DNA of 64,000 nucleotides. It comes from Cytidiella melzeri. Lineage: Eukaryota; Basidiomycota; Agaricomycetes; Polyporales; Irpicaceae. Below the pieces are notes generated by a model. That model ran no database searches and had not been told where the DNA came from. It saw nothing but the letters and a program-made list of their open reading frames with translations. Shown here piece by piece: positions 23,727 to 32,145 of this stretch; the stretch's first letter is position 1, and each line of letters starts with the position of its first letter. The position numbers and the translations under genes were made by a program. The stretch spans positions 62,001 to 126,000 of the forward strand of contig JABYQR010000092.1 in NCBI GenBank assembly GCA_022592445.1. The letters are read 5' to 3'.

Positions 23727-25092
23727 CTACGAACTCTGCGCTCCACTGGTAATTAGCCCTGCCTGTATCACTTTCAAGCTAGCATAGACAAAGGACAGTC
23801 GAGGAGTACTAATCCCTTTCTCTTCAGCCCTCTTCAATATCCCACCTACAATCGCCTCCACCTCCATAGGCCTCCCTGCCTCGAGATCGACGAGCATCGA
23901 TGGCTTGAATGTAGAAACAGGGTTTTCGTTCTCAAGGATATCTTGAGCCACCTTGTCATGCAAGACCGACTTCACAAAGTCATCCTCCGGCAAACAAGTT
24001 CGGGCAACCAGCAATGCTTCTGACATGATGTCATGCAGTGAAGCTCTAGCTTCAGATACCGCCAGTACGTCGCAGACTCGCGCTCTCGTGAGAGTACAAA
24101 CAGTAGAGAAGGACGCGTTCCTGCTCAAGATGTTTCCAGCGGCCTAGAACCAAGCAATGGAATACCACATACCACAACACCTTCCTCCATCGCGCGACAT
24201 CGATATCCGAAGGCTCGACAGAAGCCCCTCCCGACCTCAGAAGGTCGCAGAATTCGTCGAGAGCAACTTGCGAGGCGGCCTCAGAGAAGAGGGTAGACGA
24301 TGCAGGTCTGTGGTATCCAATGACCAAGCGCTCAGTTCCATGCTGTGCTACGGTTCTACCGCCGTCCACGGCCGTAGCATCCACCCATGCACATCCAGAC
24401 AATACCGGATTGTTAAGACCAAGATGGGCAAACGCACTGTATATGTCGTCTTCTATGCCGACACCATTCTGGAGCAGTACAATGGAAGTTTCAGGTGATT
24501 TTGACAGTTTCCTCAGCAGCGGCGCGAGAATCTCCGATGTAGAGCGGACGTCTGGCAGACATTTGACGGCGCAGACGATGTGTGAATAGTCTTGGTCCGC
24601 AGCTTCTTCCACCATCCGCACGACTGGAAGAGGTAACGTGTCGGTAGAGCGCCAGTTAATGACACAACCACGCACCTCTGTGTGGATGCCATGCTGGATG
24701 GTTCCCGAGCTTGTCAGAAACAATCCGAAGACCATGCTCTGTTATGCATTGCGCGATTCAAGTTGATCAGCGGCGTAATGTGCGAAAGGACAAGGACTCG
24801 CTACTGACGCTTCACTGTCTCATAGTTAGACCTGCCACACGCACGTCACAGCAGCACAAAGATTGGAATGACTTAGGAGCATACCTGCATACTGCAGTTA
24901 CTTCTGCCTTGCCAGATTGCTCAAGTGCAAAGGCGTACAGAGCTCCAATAGCTTGCGCAACCATGTCAGGACTCATCAGATCAATTTTAAAGAATCGGTC
25001 TTCTCAACAATCTTACCTCCAAAGCCTACAATACATACCTTCTTCCTGGCAATACTCCGAGTTGTATCACTGCGAATGCTTTCAACAGACAT
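23727..25092 (-). CDS. 2-dehydropantoate 2-reductase (ApbA/PanE) family protein
   Basis: The start is ATG at 25090-25092 (MSVESIRSDTTRSIARKK). Splicing joins VCIVGFG to AIGALYAFALEQSGKAEVTA, giving the GxGxxG NADPH loop of a Rossmann fold. A second intron removes about 24617-24667, joining HPAWHPHR to VVRMVEEAADQDYSHIV. Then follow the typical CAVKCLPDV and IVLLQNGVGIEDDIYSAF strands and a C-terminal helical domain ending GLITSGAQSS at 23727. ApbA/PanE enzymes reduce ketopantoate to pantoate in coenzyme A synthesis, but fungi hold many paralogues with other 2-ketoacid substrates. Family membership is well supported and the exact substrate is not. Its promoter has been split from its divergent neighbour by the retrotransposon, whose 3' LTR lies 95 bp from the ATG. 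Confidence 0.78.
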
Positions 25093-25186
25093 AGTGGGAG
25101 AGTTGTTCCAAGCTGTTCACGCCACCAGATTTCGTCAGTGCCGCCTATCGAATATCGATAACTTTGGCGCCTACGCTATGATCATC
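25093..25186. promoter_or_regulatory. left half of a split divergent promoter
   Basis: This 94-bp piece lies between the reductase ATG and the retrotransposon. With bases 31112-31151 it formed one intergenic region of about 135 bp before the insertion. No TATA box is evident. Confidence 0.5.
25182..25186. repeat. target-site duplication TCATC, left copy
   Basis: TCATC directly abuts the left LTR and is repeated at 31107-31111 directly after the right LTR. Five bases is the length expected for Ty3/gypsy integrases. Confidence 0.92.
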
Positions 25187-25488
25187 TGGAAACCCGCGGC
25201 AGCGGGAAACACCGGAAACAGAAACTAGCACGAGATATATTGTTCAGACTTCAACGTCGGGACAAAAGGAATCAATGAGCAGATAATAATGTATGATAAG
25301 GGAGCGTACCTTCAACGTCGGGACAAAAGGAATGAAGTCCGTCGACGTTGAAAGCGAGGTCTTTATATGAATGTCAGAGGCTCGGCGGTGACGAATAGGA
25401 ATGTGAGAAAGGGAAGGAAGAAACTTTATGTAAGCAATCGTCCTTAACAGGTAACTGTATTCGTCGTGACCCTGTGGCCAGGGTTACA
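25187..25488 (-). repeat. 3' LTR of the Ty3/gypsy element
   Basis: 302 bp. Read on the minus strand it begins TGTAACCCTGGCCACAGGG and ends CGCGGGTTTCCA. It carries a TATA-like CATATAAAG (about 25361-25369). It also has two exact 24-bp direct repeats (25249-25272 and 25310-25333) and a 10-bp arm at 25343-25352 that is the perfect inverse of 25311-25320. The Gag-Pol stop codon overlaps the first bases of this LTR. Confidence 0.93.
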
Positions 25489-28400
25489 CTCTCTCCCCTT
25501 CCGAAGAATTCGCGCCGGCGGTGGCATTGTCAGGTAGGTTGTTTTCGTGTAAGAAGTCATCCAAGGCCGCGAGGTTGTCTACTTTGCTGCCCGCCAACCA
25601 CTCGTCGTGTTCCGGACCGAAACCTTTCCATCGAATCAAGTACTGGTAACCACGTCCAACCTTCCGGCGGTCCAAGATACGGTCGACGACATGCTCCATT
25701 CCATCCGGCGTCGCAATCGGCCCAGGTTCTTCGTGTTCGCGCTGAGGGAACAGCGAACCGTCGTTACGAACGAAAGGTCTTAACAAGGAAGCGTGGAATG
25801 TTGGGTGAATTTGCATGGAAGGAGGGAGATCGAGTGTGTATACGGAGGTTTCCGGGTGCGCGGTCGTTATTGTGTAAGGGCCGTCAAAACGAACCATAAA
25901 TTTTGCCACGCGGTTGTCGCCACGACGCATGTAATCTCGACGGCGATGGAAGGTGGAAAGTAGTACTTTGTCCCCTACACGGTATATGATTTCCGAGTCG
26001 CGATGTTTGTTCGCATGAAAGGCCTGGTTCGACTTTGCAAGCAACAGATTGTCTTGAGCCTCCATCACGTCTGTGTCCAGTCGTCTGATTAGTTCGTGTG
26101 CGTCAAAAGCCTCGTTGCCTATCGTTTTAGAGACTGACTTCGCGGAAGGATTTGACAGTGGCGGAATGATGCGCGGAGAACGACCGTGACGGAGTTGGAA
26201 GGGGGAGAATCCGGTGGAGGCGTTGACTGTATTCATGTAGTTGAAACGCACGGCAGGGAGCGCACGTACCCATCCTTTTTGGTTGCGTTCGACGTGGAAG
26301 CGCAAGGCTTGAATTATCGTCTTATTTGATCTTTCGCTCGCTCCGTCGGTCTCGGGATGATAAGACGTTGACATCTTCAGTTCTACACCCGTCAATTTCG
26401 TCAGAGCCTTCCAGAAGCGCGACATGAACAGTTTGTCGCGGTCTGACACGATGTTCGCAGGGAGGCCGTTTTCGCAGTACCAGTGGTGGAAGAACAAAAG
26501 TGCGAACTGTTCCGCGTCAATGTTGGTGGTGGATGGCACAATGCGCAGTTCCGAATTGAGGCGGCAAGTCATTGTGACTATGGAGTTGAAACCGTCGTCA
26601 TCCGGCAGTGGACCTATAAAGTCGATAGCGACGCTCGCGCATCTGCCGTCTGGCACCGGAAGGGGGTGGAGTGGTCCAACCGGCTTACGCGTTAGGGATT
26701 TGTTCCGTTGGCATTGTTCGCATGCTGGTACGTAGAGGGTTTCTATCTCCTTTCGCATGTTTGGCCAGTAATAGCAGGAGCGCAGCGCGGCATAGGACTT
26801 GTCGCTACCGTAATGTCCCAGGGAGTCGTGCGATAAGCGGAAAAGGCGTTCCCTGAGGTGGCGAATGCGAGGAATTACAAGGCGTTCGGCCACGAAAAGG
26901 AGCTGGCCACGGACGGCGAAACCATTAGAAGCACGGCCATCAAGTAAACCTTCACGAAGGGCGTCCATTGAAGATTTGGAGCGCAGCGATTCTTCCACGG
27001 CGGCTTTCGCTTCCGCGTTCCACATGGTGTCAATTACTCTCGACGTCCAATTGTCTTCTCCGTAACCAGCGAGTATGTCCTGAGTCCAAGCGTTGTCTGC
27101 AGCGATGTCGAAACAATTTACGGCACCGCAAGCCACATCTTGATGAAGTTTCGCGCGTACCACGGTATCAGGATGGCGAGACATGGAGTCCGCGGGCGAG
27201 TTATCTTTTCCAGCAATGTAGATAATGCGGTAGTCGTATTGGCTCAGGAATTCTTGCCAACGGCATTGGCGGCGTGAGAGATTCACCTGACTGTCGAAAT
27301 TTTCCAACGTTTTGTGATCCGTGTAAACCTCGAATGGCACGCCTAGGAGGTCCACGCGCCATTTCTTCAGCGCTCTGATGATCGCAAGCAGTTCCTTCTC
27401 ATGTACGGGGTAGTTGAGTTCCGCGGCCTTGAACGATTGGCTTTCGAACGCAACAGGACGGGCGGTTTGTAAAGTCTCGCCGTAAGAAAGTACAGCACCA
27501 GAGCAGAAATCGGAAGCGTCGGTGGATACAAAGATCTTATTATTTCCCATGTTTTGATGATCGATCACCGTCAGGCACTCTCGAGAAACGACGAGGTCCT
27601 TGATAGATTGGAACGCGCGCTGGTGTTCCTCTGTCCAGGTGAAGTTCTTTTCCGCCTCTGCAGTCGTCAAAGCGTTCAAGATGTGAGTGTGCGTTGCGAG
27701 AGCTGGTAGGAAGTTGGCTATGTAGCGCACAAGCCCCAGGAAAGACAAGACGTCCTTTGTCGAGCTCGGAGTAGGCCATGAGAGAACTTTTGCGGTCTTC
27801 TTAGGATCTGCCTCGACACCACGACGAGAGATGTGGTGCCCCAGGAAGTCCAGCTCGATGCAGAACAGGTCTGTTTTCTTCGGAGAACAATAGAGGCAGT
27901 GTTTTCGAAGCGCAGTGAGGATAGTTTCGACGTTTTTGCGATGTTCATCAAGAGTTTGAGACCAGATAATGATGTCGTCCAGGTAGACGTGACATATGGT
28001 TCCAATAAAATCGCGCAGCGCAGAGAACATACGCCGTTGGTGTGTCGCCGGAGCGTTTCGGCAACCTTGCGGCATGACTGTCCATTCGTACAGACCGAAC
28101 GGAGTGGTAACAGCGGTATATGGAATGTCGTCAGGGTGAACCAGAGTTTGGAAGAAGGAGTTCGTCATGTCTATTTTGGCCCAAAATTGGCCTTTCGCGC
28201 AGTCCGACAGGATTTCGCTGATTTTTGGCAGAGGGTGCACGTCGGGAACGGTGTTCGCATTGAGAGCTCGGTAATCGTTGACCCAACGAGGTAGCGCGGT
28301 GGGGTCACTTTTTGGTAGAAGAAAGGCGGGTGAAGAGTAAGGACTGGAAGACGGGCGTATACGCCCCGCGTGTAAGTGTTGATTCAGCAGAGTGCGCCAT

Positions 28401-30595
28401 GCTTCGCGATATTTCTTGGGACACTCGTATTGTCTGCGCGCGATCACTGCGTCGGGGTCTTTCAAACGGAAGCGATGGTAAACATCGTTAGGTAGGTCGG
28501 AGATGTGAGGGATATCCTCTGGGAACAGATCAGCGAAACGGCTACGCATTTGTTTGTTCTCGCGCTGCAGCATCGCCATGGACGAGAGGTCGTCAATGCG
28601 TCCTTGGATGGCGTTCACAATCTGTATGTTCTCGTCCTCAACGTTGGGGAGGGTTGGCGGCGTCCGTTTGGTCTCAAGTACTAACTCACGCAGTGTGTCA
28701 CAGTAAGCGGTTCGCACAAGGTTGTCTCGCAGTGTTGACGATTCACGTAATGAGTCCGCGGCGCGTCGTTGGTCTCTGCGGCGTTCGCGAGGGGAGCGAT
28801 GATCGAGTTCTGCAGGCAAGCCGGGAGCAGGCGCATGTATGACATCAAAACCGTCAGACTGGCGTATGATGGTGGAGCGAACAGGATCGATTGAACAGCG
28901 ATTTGCAGAGTAAAATGGGAGACCAAGAATTACAGGAACGAATAAGCCTTTGACGATGATGGCTTTACAAGTACGAGAGGACCATGAGAGTTGCGAGTTG
29001 GAGACTTTGAATTTAATCCATTCTTTTGCCATTTGCGATTTACCACCCCACGCCGCTCCAAACGATTTCGGTTGAGGCAAAGGCCTTCGGCGGAGACCAA
29101 GCTTCGTGACGAGGGCGTCATCAACTAGGATAGCGGGAGAACCAGAGTCTATCAGCATCCGTGTCGGAGCAGCGAGTGTGGAAGGGGAGTGGACAAGGGC
29201 GTCCCAGTAAAGGTGGCGACAGGTTAATGGAGGGACGTACTCGCTCTCGTCGTCGGTGGTGTCACCAGCGCTGAGGACTGAATAGCATCGTGCAGGGGGT
29301 GACGAGTTGTAGTTGAAAGCTGCAACAGGTAAAACGTCGTCGTCGTCCGAGAGATTGTTGATTGCGGCTACCCGAGTTCGAGAATTGGAAGCAGGTTGCG
29401 CGGCAGTAGAGGAGGCGACAGGTGGTTGCCAGTCAGCCGGTACCAGCGGTACGTAAGACTTTGCATCAGGGAAGTCGTTGGTGCACTCCGAGCGGAAATG
29501 GTTCACATTGATACGGCGGCACTTGAAACAGCCTTTGTTCAGCGACAGATAGTTGCGTTCGGCGTCCGTGAGTTTAGGTAGCCTGGTCCGTTGACCACCG
29601 GTCCCAGGAGTCTCAGAACGGCGTTCAGAAAAGCGAGAAGCGAGTGGTGGCTTGGCGTCAGAGATTCTAGACGACAGTGAAGGTTTGGCGTAGGTATTCG
29701 CAGAGGAAGAGGCGTAGCGACGAGTGGCCACAGCTAAGTCACGGAGGAAGGCGCGTCGCTTTTCGTCTTCAATCGATAGGCCGTCCTTCAGGAGTTCGTA
29801 GGTCGCCAAGGCTTTCCCCTCTGTTGAACAGTAATCGCGGAGTTTCTGACAAACGTGCGTGGTGAGATGCGAACGGAGTTCATCGTCTTTCATGAACTCA
29901 GCGGTATCTGTGAGCAGCGTGTTGGTGCGCTCGAGGTTTTCGACCCAGTTGTCGAAGTTGTCTGCGTCCGCCATGAACGTTTGTTTGATCTGTACTTTTA
30001 TCTTGTCCGACCAATTGCGTTTGAACCAGCGAGAGCGAAACTCGATGGAAAAATCCTCGAAGGTCATCGACTGTAGGCGTTTCTTGTTGCTGAAGTACCA
30101 TGTAGCGATGAGTGGGTCTGCGAACGACGGACCGATGGCAGTGACTTTCTTGTCGTCATCCGTATTCTTGGCGTCGAAGAAGAAACCGCATAGAATCTGG
30201 AACTGGAGCCAGATCTCTGGCGTGACCGTACCCGTCGTGAGCACGGGAGGGGTTTTGTTCGTGGTGTTGTTTATGACGGTGGCGGTCTGAACCTTCTCTG
30301 ACTGCATCGTGTGTGACGGGTTGTACGTGATGTAATGATCGTTGTCTTCTGTGTCTGAGTCGTCAGATGACGAGGGTGGAGGCGGCGGTGGTGTGGTGCG
30401 AGAAGGTGTGATGGAAGGTGCGCGAGTAGGAGGAGGAGGTGGAGGAGAAGAGGATGCGATGGCAAGGTCCGCGACAAGACTGGTTGGGTCTGGAAACAAT
30501 AGTTGTTCAGTCGAACTGGATTGTGCTGCGATTATAACGTAGTCCGAGTCGTCGAGGGTATCTGACGGATGGTCTATGTTGGGAGGCGTCGTCAC
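25484..30595 (-). CDS. Gag-Pol polyprotein of Ty3/gypsy chromovirus
   Basis: About 1703 codons without a break. Residues 45-80 are Pro/Ser-rich and a Gag helical region follows. A CCHC knuckle, CFKCRRINVNHFRSEC, is near residue 355. The aspartic protease has MLIDSGSPAILV near 485. The reverse transcriptase has YLDD near 873. RNase H has FVSTDASDF near 1025. The integrase has an N-terminal HHCC domain, then catalytic Asp near 1323 (VAIDFIGPL), Asp near 1384 (VSDRDKLF) and Glu near 1417 (ETDGASERSNK). A C-terminal chromodomain (YQYLIRWKGFGPEHDEW) spans about 1625-1680. All expected catalytic residues are present. Base 30595 is a GTG; no in-frame ATG precedes it after the last upstream stop, and the first ATG is near residue 96. 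The true start, or a leader intron, is unsettled. Confidence 0.93.
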   Translation of the reverse strand: MTTPPNIDHPSDTLDDSDYVIIAAQSSSTEQLLFPDPTSLVADLAIASSSPPPPPPTRAPSITPSRTTPPPPPPSSSDDSDTEDNDHYITYNPSHTMQSEKVQTATVINNTTNKTPPVLTTGTVTPEIWLQFQILCGFFFDAKNTDDDKKVTAIGPSFADPLIATWYFSNKKRLQSMTFEDFSIEFRSRWFKRNWSDKIKVQIKQTFMADADNFDNWVENLERTNTLLTDTAEFMKDDELRSHLTTHVCQKLRDYCSTEGKALATYELLKDGLSIEDEKRRAFLRDLAVATRRYASSSANTYAKPSLSSRISDAKPPLASRFSERRSETPGTGGQRTRLPKLTDAERNYLSLNKGCFKCRRINVNHFRSECTNDFPDAKSYVPLVPADWQPPVASSTAAQPASNSRTRVAAINNLSDDDDVLPVAAFNYNSSPPARCYSVLSAGDTTDDESEYVPPLTCRHLYWDALVHSPSTLAAPTRMLIDSGSPAILVDDALVTKLGLRRRPLPQPKSFGAAWGGKSQMAKEWIKFKVSNSQLSWSSRTCKAIIVKGLFVPVILGLPFYSANRCSIDPVRSTIIRQSDGFDVIHAPAPGLPAELDHRSPRERRRDQRRAADSLRESSTLRDNLVRTAYCDTLRELVLETKRTPPTLPNVEDENIQIVNAIQGRIDDLSSMAMLQRENKQMRSRFADLFPEDIPHISDLPNDVYHRFRLKDPDAVIARRQYECPKKYREAWRTLLNQHLHAGRIRPSSSPYSSPAFLLPKSDPTALPRWVNDYRALNANTVPDVHPLPKISEILSDCAKGQFWAKIDMTNSFFQTLVHPDDIPYTAVTTPFGLYEWTVMPQGCRNAPATHQRRMFSALRDFIGTICHVYLDDIIIWSQTLDEHRKNVETILTALRKHCLYCSPKKTDLFCIELDFLGHHISRRGVEADPKKTAKVLSWPTPSSTKDVLSFLGLVRYIANFLPALATHTHILNALTTAEAEKNFTWTEEHQRAFQSIKDLVVSRECLTVIDHQNMGNNKIFVSTDASDFCSGAVLSYGETLQTARPVAFESQSFKAAELNYPVHEKELLAIIRALKKWRVDLLGVPFEVYTDHKTLENFDSQVNLSRRQCRWQEFLSQYDYRIIYIAGKDNSPADSMSRHPDTVVRAKLHQDVACGAVNCFDIAADNAWTQDILAGYGEDNWTSRVIDTMWNAEAKAAVEESLRSKSSMDALREGLLDGRASNGFAVRGQLLFVAERLVIPRIRHLRERLFRLSHDSLGHYGSDKSYAALRSCYYWPNMRKEIETLYVPACEQCQRNKSLTRKPVGPLHPLPVPDGRCASVAIDFIGPLPDDDGFNSIVTMTCRLNSELRIVPSTTNIDAEQFALLFFHHWYCENGLPANIVSDRDKLFMSRFWKALTKLTGVELKMSTSYHPETDGASERSNKTIIQALRFHVERNQKGWVRALPAVRFNYMNTVNASTGFSPFQLRHGRSPRIIPPLSNPSAKSVSKTIGNEAFDAHELIRRLDTDVMEAQDNLLLAKSNQAFHANKHRDSEIIYRVGDKVLLSTFHRRRDYMRRGDNRVAKFMVRFDGPYTITTAHPETSVYTLDLPPSMQIHPTFHASLLRPFVRNDGSLFPQREHEEPGPIATPDGMEHVVDRILDRRKVGRGYQYLIRWKGFGPEHDEWLAGSKVDNLAALDDFLHENNLPDNATAGANSSEGERV
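25489..25502 (-). other. polypurine tract of the Ty3/gypsy element
   Basis: On the minus strand GGAAGGGGAGAGAG sits directly before the 3' LTR. It should prime plus-strand DNA synthesis. It is also part of the coding frame for the last Gag-Pol residues. Confidence 0.8.
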
Positions 30596-30804
30596 GTCAG
30601 ATGACGTTTCCGGGAGGGCAGAGTCTGCGAACGGTAGGAAGCTGAAGGTCTCTTTCGTCCTTCGCGATGCCGAGCGTGTTGTGGCCAGACTGAGCGACGG
30701 GCAGATTCAAAGACAGGAACTGGAGGACGGCGGCGATAGACGGCGGACAGTAAGCGGCGAACAGTGGACGGCGGCTGCTATTTCGTGGGAAGTTTCAAAA
30801 AAAG

Positions 30805-31106
30805 TGGAAACCCGCGGCAGCGGGAAACACCGGAAACAGAAACTAGCACGAGATATATTGTTCAGACTTCAACGTCGGGACAAAAGGAATCAATGAGCAG
30901 ATAATAATGTATGATAAGGGAGCGTACCTTCAACGTCGGGACAAAAGGAATGAAGTCCGTCGACGTTGAAAGCGAGGTCTTTATATGAATGTCAGAGGCT
31001 CGGCGGTGACGAATAGGAATGTGAGAAAGGGAAGGAAGAAACTTTATGTAAGCAATCGTCCTTAACAGGTAACTGTATTCGTCGTGACCCTGTGGCCAGG
31101 GTTACA
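30805..31106 (-). repeat. 5' LTR of the Ty3/gypsy element
   Basis: 302 bp, appearing identical to the copy at 25187-25488. In minus orientation it holds the element's promoter. Just inside it (30804 downward on the minus strand) the sequence is CTTTTTTTGAAACTTCCC, so the TGG start of a normal tRNA primer-binding site is absent. Confidence 0.93.
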
Positions 31107-31111
31107 TCATC
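31107..31111. repeat. target-site duplication TCATC, right copy
   Basis: Matches 25182-25186 exactly and follows the CA end of the right LTR. Confidence 0.92.
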
Positions 31112-31151
31112 ACTTGAATTCAACGTTAACGGTGTCGGACACACGATATCG
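31112..31151 (+). promoter_or_regulatory. right half of a split divergent promoter
   Basis: Only 40 bp of original upstream sequence remain between the right LTR and the ATG of the small basic-protein gene. Any transcription of that gene must start in this stub or inside the LTR. Confidence 0.5.
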
Positions 31152-31515
31152 ATGGGTCGTAACGCCAAGTTCTTGAAAAAGGTACGTTTGCTCTTCTGAC
31201 GACCTACAAACTAAAATCGCAAAGCATATCTCTCATCCTCCCCATTTTCATCAGGTGAAAAAGACCACAGGCTCGCAGTCGCACGGCGGCGGCAGCACCT
31301 TCAGTCACAAACCAGCGGCCACGACTCAGGAATCCGCACCCTCAGAGCAAAAAAAGAAAGCGGGGCTAAAAGCGAAAGCTTACAAACGCAAAGCCGGTTC
31401 TGAGGGGCACGTCCTTGGAGGAGCAGACTACGTCGAGCTCATGATGGGGAGCAGACGAAGAGCTAGGGAGGAAGCTACCAAATTGCCCGCAGATACGGAA
31501 GACATGCACAGTTGA
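31152..31515 (+). CDS. small basic conserved fungal protein, 96 residues
   Basis: Two exons: 31152-31181 and 31255-31515, with a 73-bp intron (GTACGT..TCAG) after codon 10. The product starts MGRNAKFLKKVKKTTGSQSH, is Lys-rich through the middle (KKKAGLKAKAYKRKAG), and ends with HVLGGADYVELMMGSRRRAR. The short GGADYVxLMMG.RR.AREE tail looks conserved in basidiomycetes, but I know no function for it. The basic composition suggests nucleic-acid or ribosome contact, which is inference. The retrotransposon ends only 45 bp before the ATG. Confidence 0.65.
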
Positions 31516-32145
31516 CATAAGAGGCAAAGAGTCATGCTACATAAGATTGCTTGACAAGAACTGTCCAGAATCGTGAGATAGACACCCTTGTAAATCCTCC
31601 ATCTTGTTACTTATGTCCAACATTGCCATTGATATTGTTAGTTCTAGACAACCTGCTGTGGAAGAAAGCGTGTGTTGCCTTGATACACCAACAGATGGTG
31701 ATGCTATGTGCTTTGACAATGATGCCTCAAGATCCATCTCGCGTCGGATATGCTTTCACGGTCATGAAGACGAGCGGCGACTATCCCTATTCATATCAAG
31801 GGGAAGAGTGTTGCGCAAAACGTCGTGCTTTCGAGCAACATGTATATAATTGTGACACACGAGTATGAGCTACCACTACAAATCAATGTAGGACCGACGT
31901 GAAGTTTATATTGCACGAAGTCAATATATCACTACTCCGTCGTTTTGCCCGTCGTTTCGTACACGTACAAATACAGTGTCCCTGAACGTGCCTCTCATAT
32001 AAGTACGAGGCACCGGATACTTCAACCATCAAGGTTGCCTGTGTTGATAATGACTCTCCTTCACGACGGGATACAACTCTCACGACAAAGGATCGATTGC
32101 CCCGCGCTGCTATCTGCGAATAACCCAGACCTGAAGCCTAACCAG
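31516..32145. other. convergent intergenic region, no gene seen
   Basis: AT-rich sequence between two convergent stops. Short frames on both strands have no recognisable content. Confidence 0.45.

Larger units (their letters stand above)
25187..31106 (-). mobile_element. complete Ty3/gypsy chromovirus LTR retrotransposon
   Basis: A 5920-bp element lies on the minus strand: 5' LTR 30805-31106, 3' LTR 25187-25488, each 302 bp, starting TG and ending CA. It is flanked by a perfect 5-bp duplication, TCATC. One long Gag-Pol frame (30595 to 25484) has Gag, protease, reverse transcriptase, RNase H, integrase and a chromodomain in that order, which is the chromovirus order. I saw no difference between the LTRs on a base-by-base read, so the insertion should be very recent and the copy may still be active. 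Confidence 0.95.

Noticed and set aside
25187..31106. CRISPR-like or satellite array from the repeated 24-bp motif
   Set aside because: There are only two copies per LTR; they are part of the LTR and recur because the LTR is duplicated.
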